Positions 8,726 through 15,737 of a DNA stretch of 15,737 nucleotides are shown here, piece after piece (position 1 is the first letter of the stretch; each line of letters opens with the position of its first letter). The stretch covers positions 1-15,737 of the forward strand of contig JAOXYB010026468.1 of assembly GCA_028565635.1 (NCBI GenBank), written 5' to 3'. Position numbers and translations under genes: made by a program. The DNA is from Phoronis ovalis. Its lineage: Eukaryota; Phoronida; Phoronidae. Under the pieces are notes generated by a model. The model was given only the letters and a program-made list of their open reading frames with translations. It searched no databases and had not been told where the DNA came from.

Positions 8726-8765
8726 GCTCGTTCATGACCCCTCTCAAAAAAGCCCATGAACAAGC
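8726..8765 (-). repeat. 11-bp hairpin in the SDCBP 3' region
   Basis: GCTCGTTCATG (8726-8736) pairs with CATGAACAAGC (8755-8765) across an 18-nt loop. As DNA there is one mismatch, but in the minus-strand RNA it becomes a G-U wobble, so all 11 positions pair. If the SDCBP transcript extends this far it would fold into a stem-loop. Confidence 0.45.
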
Positions 8766-9521
8766 AAAAAACAAGGGGTGTGGCAGTTTCAACCCGATTC
8801 CCCTTCTCAGGAAAATGCAGACCAGACATGTCCAGTTCAGACTGAAGTAGAAGTGACACTCAGCTATGTAAATGCAATTAAACGTAGTGCCTTATTACAG
8901 ATGTCATAACAAATCAATGACGCTTCGTGTGTGTATTATTTTTAATTTTAACAATTTAATATATACATTGCCGTGTACACCTGAATCATAACAACTGACA
9001 AATCTAGCCAATGACAATTTAGTCTTTTTTGACAAAACAAGGAAAGCTTAAGGGTACAGAAATATTTCCTATATTAAATGACACACTACACTACATTGAG
9101 TTGTTTTTTTTTAAACTTTCATTATCGGCGAAGTCTGATACTTTTCCAAACATATGAAAACATTTATGTTTTGACAAACGCTAAACCTGAAACATTTTAA
9201 TTACAGCTGATGGGCATTACTGATTCAGGACCTCACCAGTAACACATATAGATTCAGATATATATAATACAAGACGTGATTACAATTCATAAGCTACAGC
9301 TACTGCTTTTTATCTACAAGCATTCACATGACACGCATTTCTGGCACCTACAAAAATATTGATTTTTTTCAACAAAATATAAATTGCACAAAAGTATTTG
9401 GTATTTCGTCAGGTAATAAAACAAAGACCAATTAACATAATAAAAACATGTTGATCGTTTTATGTATCATATATATATAAGGATGCGTCTACATTTTAGT
9501 TTAGAGTATTGTTCTTCTATC

Positions 9522-9576
9522 TTAAACATCTGGAATGGAATGGTCCATAAGTTTCTTCAGCAAGCTGTCTCCCATG
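9522..9576 (-). CDS. SDCBP: SDCBP coding exon 7 and stop
   Basis: After the split codon TG/C, it encodes [17 protein letters not shown] and TAA. The ending resembles the vertebrate SLMDHTIPEV. The acceptor is ATATTGCAG. Confidence 0.92.
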
Positions 9577-12500
9577 CTGCAATATAATACACATTATAAC
9601 TACAACATCATAGCCATTGGAATGTTTCATTTTGAGAAATGAGTATTGGCCCACGAGACTGTCAACATATCATTTTTATATAAACTACTTTCACAGTGAC
9701 CAGAGCTGGCTTATAATGGAGATGCAGCAACAACAATTCATAACATACTGGGACCACATACAACAATCGATGCCGCTAATGTCAAACATTATCAGTAAGC
9801 CTATTTATTCCCAAAAAAAATACTGTACAAGTAATAACCCTAGTAAACACATTTTAAAATGCTTTTAGTCTAGAAAAATGCCAGTAGACTGACCAAATGT
9901 AATCATTTTACTACATACAACCTCAGTCCAGTGCCTGCATACTGATTATCTAAGAAAGCTCAAATACATTTGTAACATGCATGTTGCATGGTAAATTAAA
10001 CAGTATTACTTACCATTTAATGATCTGTTTGTAGATATACGTGGGCAAGATAGTAATGGTGGTTGTTTGTGGAGCAGCTTGGAAAATTTCTAGAACTTGC
10101 TTGTCCTAAAAATTAAGGAAAAGTAAATGAAAATCAAAGGATATACTTGTAACAGTACGATACTTGTAACAGTACGATACTTGTAACAGTGCGATACTCC
10201 TAACAAAGCTTCTGTTGTACATCAGTACTATCATAATCATTTAATGTTAGGATTTGCTAGGGAAACAGATATATATTTTAAAATATATAATGATAACACC
10301 TTAATGAGTATTTCTACCTATACAGCCATTTAAAAGAAAAAATTTTTACTCCTGCCCCAAAAAAACATTTTGTCCAAAAGCTGGAACTTTTCATAAACCA
10401 ACTGGGGCAATGGTAAGCAAAATATACCCCAAGATAATGTTTTTTTTCATAAAATAGCAGCCCATTTGATGATGAGAATACAGTAGCATATTATATAATA
10501 TATATTTAATGCAATCCAGATTTAATGCAATCCAGATACTTTTAGCATTTACCTTCAGACCAACAACATTTTGTCCATTCACTTCACACAGCTGGTGATC
10601 TGTTAAGACACCATTCCTTGCTGCAGATGAATCTTTTAGTAGGGAATCTATACGACCTTCTTTGAAGACAAAACCAATATGTCCTGCACTGTCTTTCTGC
10701 ATAGTAACGGTACGTTCAAACGGCCTACAAAAATGATTATTAAAAGTATACTCATTTTCTAGTTATTTGAAAGTAACCAGTGTTTATCACTTGAAATTTT
10801 AATCATGTTAATCTTAACCGGAAATCTAATTAAGGTACCGAAATTTTGAAACACCGTTTCAAGATAAAACAGGTCATAGGCAACTGTGAATTGATTTTGG
10901 GGCAAATCTTCAAAAACATCCAAATGATTTGCTACACTTCTGCTACCAATCAAAACAGTATGTTTATTACTAATCAATATATTCTTAATAAAACACCTGT
11001 CTCTCACTGCCAGCACAATTCTTTTTGGGTCAGCTTTCTTTAGTACGCTCATGCATTTGTCTGTGTCCCAACCAGCTACATTCTTGCCGTCAATTTGCAA
11101 AATCTGATCACCGAACCTCAAACCAGCCATTGATGCTGGTGTGTTGACATGTACCAGGGCAACAAAAATTCCCTAGAAATAAAGAAATAAAAATATACAT
11201 ATGCGATTACTTGTTTCAGAGTACCTCTTTAACATGACGACAGATTTTCAGAAACTGACAAAAGAAGCAAATGTCACTGGACCTCTGCCATCTTCTTAAA
11301 TGAAGCAAACACTCAAATCAGAGAATGTGCATTCAATGAGAGAAACTAAACAGATAGTAGCAACAGACATCACTGAGTTTACTGTATTACACTGAGTTTA
11401 CTGTATTACACTGCATGTGTTTTATCTTATTGAACATGCAAACTGTGCAACTTGTAGTGGTTTGAAATTCCCTCACTGACTAACTATTAAAGCAGCAGTA
11501 ATGCGATTGGTGTTACTGAACCCACAAATAGCATATTAGATAGTAACTACTAGCAGAAAAGGCAGTAATCTTAAAGTTCCTTATCGTTGCAGAAACTTGA
11601 GCATGGCCCAATTAGGGTTGTCGCTATCACAGCTGAAGATATTGTATAGTGGCAAACTGGTTGTAAGCACAAGATTTTGTGTAGTTCATATAGACTAGTT
11701 TTTCCAAACAAACATGTGACTTACACTGTTAACAGCTCTGACTCTCAGTCCCATCTTGTTTTCTCTGTCTTTGCATAATATCGCTTCTCTCACACCTTGT
11801 TTGATATCGGATCGCCGGATGCCAACAGCATTGCCTGACACTGGTGCTACTTGCATTTGACCTGCGGGTGTCTGTCTTACACCGACTTGCATGTTCTTAA
11901 AAAAAAATAATAAATAAACATCCAAGTGACATTAGCTAGAAGGGGGATGTTGATCACACTTCACAGTGATTTTATTCCTGTAATGACAGTTCACGGAATA
12001 GAAGTGAAATCATTTCCCGGATAACTGACATAAAATAAGCTTTTCGGACATTAAATAACAATCACGAGGAATTTTTCAGGATTCTGATAACAATTCCTGG
12101 CCAAATATTGTTCTTTCACAAATCAAGAGTGTCAAAACAACTTGATTATGAAAAAAACCTTTCCTACTCTCATACTACATAGCCTTGAGGGCTTCAACCA
12201 AACCATCATACAGCCTTAATGCCTGTTCTAATAGCTTTAGCTACAAGATAGGCAGCAATGAGCGGCTTAACAAAATATGTAGGTCAAAAACTTACAGGGT
12301 GTGCTGCCACGACAGGCATATTTGCAGCAATACACTCTGGTGACAAATCCAAACCCATATACTCTGATAGTGATGGGTATAATGAGCTACTTCCGCCACT
12401 CGCAGCAGGGGCACTGGGGTATGTCTGAGCAGCTTGGCCAGGATATTGTACTGCTGGTTGCTGGGCCGCATGCTGGTACCGGGCCTGGGCCTGAAAAACA

Positions 12501-13341
12501 AGTGATACTTTAAAAAGCATGTAACAACTAATTCACAAACAGATTTATATGTGAAATAAAATCAAACTAAATATATTTAAGCAGTTGAAAATTTAAACAC
12601 TTCCATGACAATTAATGTATTTTAATTTGATGACCATTTATGAATTATTTAGATATATAATTTTGTACAAAACACTTTTCCTGAAAATAATTTTCTAAAA
12701 AATCTTAAATTGCTGATAAACAATAATAAAGCCTATTTGGAAACCTAGGTTAAATTGACATCCTAGTTTCTACACTTTGATAAGGTCTTATCAGCTGGAT
12801 GTTTTAAGATTCTTGTTGATAAACATTCATCTCCATCATGTTCCCACAAAAAGGGTAAACATCAATTCTGATTCAAAATGCTTTCTGATCACTCCTTGTT
12901 CTTATTCCAAGAGTTTCAGTGTTTGTGACTGCCCAAATGAGTTACAGTGATGTAGTTATGACTGATGTAAAGACTGCTTTATGCAGATTTGAAATCTAGG
13001 TAAAGGACTCTCGTTGTTGCACTATGTAAATTGCTTTTACATAGGGATATATGCTTGACGAAGTTTGTACATTGTAGACTGAACTGGTGTTTGTGTGTTG
13101 TGAAGAAATTGGCTGTCAATTGTACACAGCGACATCCTACAACATATCATGCTATTCGCAACATCTTATAATATTCTTTAATATTATTTCAGTTGTTCTT
13201 GATAACAAATGTGGTAATACGATTGCTGAATGCATAAGGTCTTACAAATTATAAAACACTCGCACCTCATCGCTAATAGCTGTAACATACCTGTGCCATC
13301 TGGTCTACCTTCATATCTTCTAATGATGGATACAATGACAT
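9522..13341 (-). CDS. SDCBP: Syntenin (syndecan-binding protein, seven coding exons)
   Basis: The exons join to 303 residues (human syntenin-1 is 298): 13341-13291, 12490-12296, 11895-11725, 11172-10997, 10724-10553, 10105-10014 and 9576-9522. Syntenin is a cytosolic adaptor at membranes. Its tandem PDZ domains bind C termini of syndecans and other receptors, and its N terminus recruits ALIX through LYPxL motifs in exosome formation. Here LYPSL occurs at 3-7 and 54-58, with a Q/A-rich linker between. PDZ1 (about 118-198) has its binding loop at KMGLRV; PDZ2 (about 202-276) has GHIGFVF at 212-218. [25 protein letters not shown] and the C-terminal MDHSIPDV match the family closely. The first three introns are phase 0; the others are phase 2, 0 and 2. 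The acceptor 21 bases before the ATG (CT at 13363-13364) implies an upstream non-coding exon. The donor after exon 4 (GTGTTT) is weak. Confidence 0.95.
10014..10105 (-). CDS. SDCBP: SDCBP coding exon 6 (end of PDZ2)
   Basis: This encodes 30 residues plus two bases ([20 protein letters not shown], then [10 protein letters not shown]). It supplies the last PDZ2 strand. The acceptor is ATTTTTAG and the donor is GTAAGT. Confidence 0.92.
10147..10197. repeat. 17-bp tandem repeat, three copies
   Basis: CTTGTAACAGTACGATA occurs three times in direct succession, the last with one change (GTGC). It lies in the SDCBP intron between coding exons 5 and 6, just past the end of exon 6. Confidence 0.95.
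10505..10536. repeat. 16-bp direct duplication
   Basis: TTTAATGCAATCCAGA occurs twice exactly. The second copy ends 17 bases from the donor of SDCBP coding exon 5. Confidence 0.95.
10553..10724 (-). CDS. SDCBP: SDCBP coding exon 5 (most of PDZ2)
   Basis: This encodes 57 residues after completing the split Arg codon: [20 protein letters not shown] then [18 protein letters not shown] and the end NGQNVVGLK. It runs straight on from the previous exon as in the family. The acceptor is TTTTGTAG and the donor is GTAAAT. Confidence 0.93.
10997..11172 (-). CDS. SDCBP: SDCBP coding exon 4 (rest of PDZ1)
   Basis: This encodes 58 residues plus two bases ([20 protein letters not shown], then [15 protein letters not shown], ending LAVRD). 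The last codon is split AG/G to give Arg, as required by the next exon. The donor GTGTTT is weak, and the frame stays open far into the intron. Confidence 0.92.
11372..11409. repeat. 19-bp direct duplication
   Basis: ACTGAGTTTACTGTATTAC occurs twice exactly in the intron between SDCBP coding exons 3 and 4. The rest of this 552-bp intron shows no recognisable feature. Confidence 0.95.
11725..11895 (-). CDS. SDCBP: SDCBP coding exon 3 (start of PDZ1)
   Basis: This encodes 57 residues, including [19 protein letters not shown] and the PDZ1 carboxylate-binding loop KMGLRVR. The acceptor is TTTTTTAAG, with no C before AG, and the donor is GTAAGT. Confidence 0.93.
12296..12490 (-). CDS. SDCBP: SDCBP coding exon 2 (linker and second LYPSL)
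   Basis: This encodes 65 residues. It starts with a low-complexity Q/A/P/Y-rich linker, then [16 protein letters not shown] and the conserved [10 protein letters not shown]. The acceptor is GTTTTTCAG and the donor is GTAAGT. Open frames on the opposite strand here are shadows. Confidence 0.92.
12777..12794. promoter_or_regulatory. Palindromic pair of GATA-type sites
   Basis: TTGATAAGGTCTTATCAG holds TGATAAG and its exact inverse CTTATCA two bases apart. TGATAAG fits the WGATAR consensus of GATA factors. It lies in the 800-bp first coding intron of SDCBP, so an intronic enhancer element is possible but unproven. Confidence 0.35.
13291..13341 (-). CDS. SDCBP: SDCBP coding exon 1
   Basis: This encodes 17 residues, [17 protein letters not shown], nearly the same as the vertebrate start. 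The donor is GTATGT. The ATG is the first after the acceptor on this strand, and the sequence up to 13362 is untranslated. Confidence 0.93.
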
Positions 13342-13611
13342 ATTGATAATTTTTTTTCAAACCTAAAAACAAATGTTTGTAAAATTTATTTCAAAAGTAA
13401 GACACAAAGTAAGCTTTAATATTAATATAAGCCACACTGCAGGTTAAGAGTTATTTGCTTGTTACTTCATTTGACCTACTGGTAATCATGGGAACTTTAA
13501 CAGCCATAACCTGTAACTACCTGCATGTCAATCTCCATACTCTGTACCCGTGTCCCGGCCAGTATCATCACCTCGGGATCAAGTAATTGTATTTTGTGAG
13601 ATATAGTCATC

Positions 13612-13640
13612 AATCCCAGGACGTTTAAACACCTGGGATT
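13612..13640. repeat. Perfect 9-bp inverted repeat
   Basis: AATCCCAGG (13612-13620) and CCTGGGATT (13632-13640) are exact reverse complements around an 11-nt spacer that itself contains the palindrome GTTTAAAC. It lies upstream of the SDCBP coding start, in a segment richer in G and C than its surroundings. Confidence 0.7.
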
Positions 13641-13993
13641 AAAGCAACACAGACCCCATTAACTGTCAGTGTTATAGATATAGTGAGACATTTCGTATTA
13701 TCGATATTGCTTAATTAATATATCTAACTCCGCCAGAACAAACCGGCAGAAACATGACTTGTGTTCATTACAGTATGTTAAATGTACTGTTAAAGTATAT
13801 TCAAACATACACACAGGCTCTACCACATTTTCATTGTCAACCTCAACATAGTCAAAATATATCTGAAACAAATCTGTATTGCAATACAGTCATTCACTAC
13901 TTTAAACAAAATCGTAATATCGGCAAAATCGGACATTTTTCATCGAAAATACATTTCATATTTATTTTAATATGTTTGGTATAATATATACAT

Positions 13994-14001
13994 TATAAAA
14001 G
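13994..14001 (+). promoter_or_regulatory. TATA-box-like TATAAAAG
   Basis: This is an exact match to a strong TATA box. A start of transcription would be expected near 14022-14030, about 50 bases before the ATG of a 23-codon frame at 14078-14149. In AT-rich DNA such a match can occur by chance. Confidence 0.3.
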
Positions 14002-14350
14002 CATATCCTGTCTTTGCGTAGTATAAACCGTGTCCTGAGCTTCTTCCGTTTAAGTCTCGGAACTGAGTTTAGTTAACATGGAGATGGATTGGAGTGAGTT
14101 ATTCGATTTCCTCACTCGATCTGACAATATTTCCAAGAAAACTGTATAAATTACAGTCTAAGAACACTACTGCTTTTCTTCAAAATATAAAAATATACCA
14201 CTTTACTTTTAATTTACCTTACAGCTTCTGGACACTAATTACAAAACTACAAGAAACTAATAAATACCTTTTATATTCTCTTAAGTTTTCTATCGTTTCG
14301 CTTATGACTCAAAATCAGCAGAAAATGTCTACCTATATTATCAAGAACTC

Positions 14351-14367
14351 GTGACGTAGTACGTCAC
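14351..14367. promoter_or_regulatory. Near-perfect CRE-like palindrome
   Basis: GTGACGTA and TACGTCAC face each other across a single G. Each arm carries the TGACG half-site bound by CREB/ATF-type bZIP factors. A further TGACG follows at 14372-14376. The site lies 254 bp before the ATG at 14621, within the divergent intergenic region. Confidence 0.45.
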
Positions 14368-14620
14368 ATGATGACGATGTTACTAAATATAGTATGGTGT
14401 TTGGAAATCCTGTCAATAGTCTATGTCCCTATGTGCAACAGTTGATTTAATTATCAAAAAAATAATAATAAAAATAAGGATTTTAGTTGCATACATATAT
14501 TTTCAATTAAATGTAGCCTGTCTAATGTCAACATCTTTACGATTTACGCGCACCTGTTGCCGTAAATTTCCGAACAGTAAGAAACCGGAACTGCTTCCAT
14601 ATTAGGAAATTTTCGGAAAG

Positions 14621-14729
14621 ATGGCGACCAAAATAGATGAGCCGGTGTTGGAACCCTCGAAAAGAAGCGCAAGTGAACCGATTTTATCACCCGATTGTGG
14701 GCCTGCAGATGGTACCACATCTAAGAATG
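14621..14729 (+). CDS. First coding exon of an unidentified gene (partial)
   Basis: The start AAGATGGCGACC is a strong initiation context and also resembles the YY1 site often found over start codons of TATA-less genes. Thirty-six codons follow (MATKIDEPVLEPSKRSASEP, then ILSPDCGPADGTTSKN), and a canonical donor GTAAGT comes after one more base, so the intron is phase 1. The peptide is polar and Ser/Pro-rich with a basic KRS patch, as in a disordered N terminus; SxxPILSP could be a phosphorylation site. I do not recognise the family. The rest of the gene lies mostly or wholly beyond the window. Confidence 0.6.
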
Positions 14730-15737
14730 GTAAGTCATCTTTGTATTGTGTAAGTTTTGTGAAAATGTTCACAACAATAGCGATGTTTTGGTAAATTTGC
14801 CTGTCAAATATGGTACAATAAATGGCGCCCTCCATGAATTCCCTTTTGAAACCAATGTAAACAAAGTCCAGTTTGTATTGTTTAATTAGAAATTTTAAAC
14901 TTCATTGACGTACTGTGGCTTTTATTTTAAGTGGAATAATAAATATAGTATTATGTCACGTGACAATTCGTCTAAATCGAAACGGGTATCGTACCGAGGT
15001 AAAAAAACTGGGACTGTTATTACAATATATAAAATCGAATCAGCTGATCTATGTCGATTGTGCCACCGAGAGATATCACTGGATTTATCAGTTTTTATCA
15101 CGGAATATTTCCTGGATAATATTAATTAGAGAGTTCTATGTCAGAAGTAATGTAATACATTTCATTGCAACCAAGCGACAGGCTTGTACTTAAAATGATT
15201 GTGTGGGCTGTAATTTACATGTCATGCATTTTGATTTCCCCCTGTATATGTATGCACAAGTGACCTGACATTTCCTTTAGCTTTTACACAAGAGGATCAG
15301 TGATCCACTGCAATTTCTGTTCTCATCACTGCTCAAAAGGACAATAAATGTAGAGAAGGCGTGCCTGGAAAATGAACAAAAATTTTATGTTTTTATTAAT
15401 ACATCATTTGTCATGTGCAGGCTTTACAACTGCAGGGAAATTCAAACTACTGAGGTTTCCATACTTGAATTAATTCAAAATTAGCTTTGTTAATGTTTCA
15501 CTTTGTAACTACGCATATTAAAAGTGTTTTATTACTTAGTAGCACTTGAGTCTGTTTACAAATTTGCCACAACACATGATGCTGTTATCATAGTTCAATA
15601 GATTAATAAAACTAATCTGATTATTGTCTCACCTTTCTTGTAGCATATATACAGTTTCAAAAACTAAAAAGATGGAATTTTGTAACTGATAACGGAAATA
15701 GACATGGAATTTAAATCTTATTTCGTATATAATAATT
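14730..15737 (+). other. Presumed first intron of the unidentified gene
   Basis: The sequence is AT-rich and starts with GTAAGT. No well-supported exon is seen. One good acceptor (TCACCTTTCTTGTAG) ends at 15643 and is followed by 23 codons open in the required phase. No convincing donor is visible after them, so that exon is only a possibility. Confidence 0.5.

Larger units (their letters stand above)
8328..9521. other. Convergent 3' region between ANKRD29 and SDCBP
   Basis: ANKRD29 ends from the left and SDCBP from the right. The left part is the ANKRD29 3' untranslated region, about 200 nt to the AATAAA at 8516. The rest would be the SDCBP 3' untranslated region, up to about 980 nt if the first canonical minus-strand AATAAA (8540-8535) is used. 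ATTAAA variants on the minus strand near 9201, 8958 and 8946 could give shorter ends. No coding exon is visible. Confidence 0.55.
13363..14620. promoter_or_regulatory. Intergenic region between divergent SDCBP and a plus-strand gene
   Basis: SDCBP reads left from here and the gene at 14621 reads right, so both promoters should lie within this 1.26 kb. Visible elements are a plus-strand TATAAAAG at 13994, the near-palindrome GTGACGTAGTACGTCAC at 14351-14367, and CCGGAA (ETS-like) at 14584-14589. For the SDCBP non-coding exon, minus-strand donor-like sites after AAG (GTAAAT, 14218-14213) and after GCAG (GTAGTT, near 13516) are candidates. Neither is certain. Confidence 0.5.

Noticed and set aside
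10391-10552. Read-through of SDCBP coding exon 5 for about 53 codons
   Set aside because: The donor GTAAAT is adequate and the sequence is very AT-rich and hydrophobic by composition. This is a weaker case than the preceding intron.
12301-12513. Plus-strand open frame
   Set aside because: It is the shadow of SDCBP coding exon 2 on the other strand.
14905-15193. Two overlapping open frames
   Set aside because: They lie in the presumed intron, overlap in different frames, and show no motif or splice support.

Overview
This is nuclear DNA from an intron-rich animal. It is AT-rich, with GT-AG introns of about 250-1250 bp. The two multi-exon genes that can be rebuilt residue by residue resemble known metazoan families, ANKRD29 and syntenin. 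The short introns, the base composition and the small DNA-transposon repeats fit a lophotrochozoan, perhaps a bivalve mollusc, but the species is inference. Nothing bacterial, viral or CRISPR-like was seen.

Layout, left to right. (1) 1-1537: intergenic, AT-rich, with a truncated copy of a repeat at about 137-304. (2) 1552-2460 (+): a fatty-acid/sterol hydroxylase with three histidine boxes and an uninterrupted coding region behind a splice acceptor. A poly(A) signal follows at 2621. (3) 2878-8327 (+): a complete nine-exon ANKRD29 orthologue (302 aa). It starts with a 12-nt coding exon, after which nearly every exon is one ankyrin repeat. Intron 1 holds a 328-bp non-autonomous DNA transposon with a target-site duplication. 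Intron 2 holds a 43-bp minisatellite. Intron 4 holds a possible alternative last exon. (4) 8328-9521: the shared 3' region of two convergent genes. It contains a perfect 9-bp inverted repeat carrying AATAAA on both strands. (5) 9522-13341 (-): a complete seven-exon syntenin (SDCBP) orthologue, 303 aa, with two LYPSL motifs and two PDZ domains. (6) 13363-14620: upstream of SDCBP, which runs left, and of an unidentified gene, which runs right. It holds CRE-like, TATA-like and ETS-like motifs. (7) 14621-14729 (+): a first coding exon of an unrecognised gene, with the remainder intronic to the window end.

The genes have unrelated jobs: membrane lipid hydroxylation, an ankyrin scaffold of unknown function, and a syndecan/ALIX adaptor of vesicle traffic. 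They do not form a functional cluster. The points most worth checking are the two-way poly(A) inverted repeat between the convergent genes, the candidate alternative exon in ANKRD29, the long open frame through a weak-donor intron of SDCBP, and the transposon copies facing each other on either side of the hydroxylase gene.
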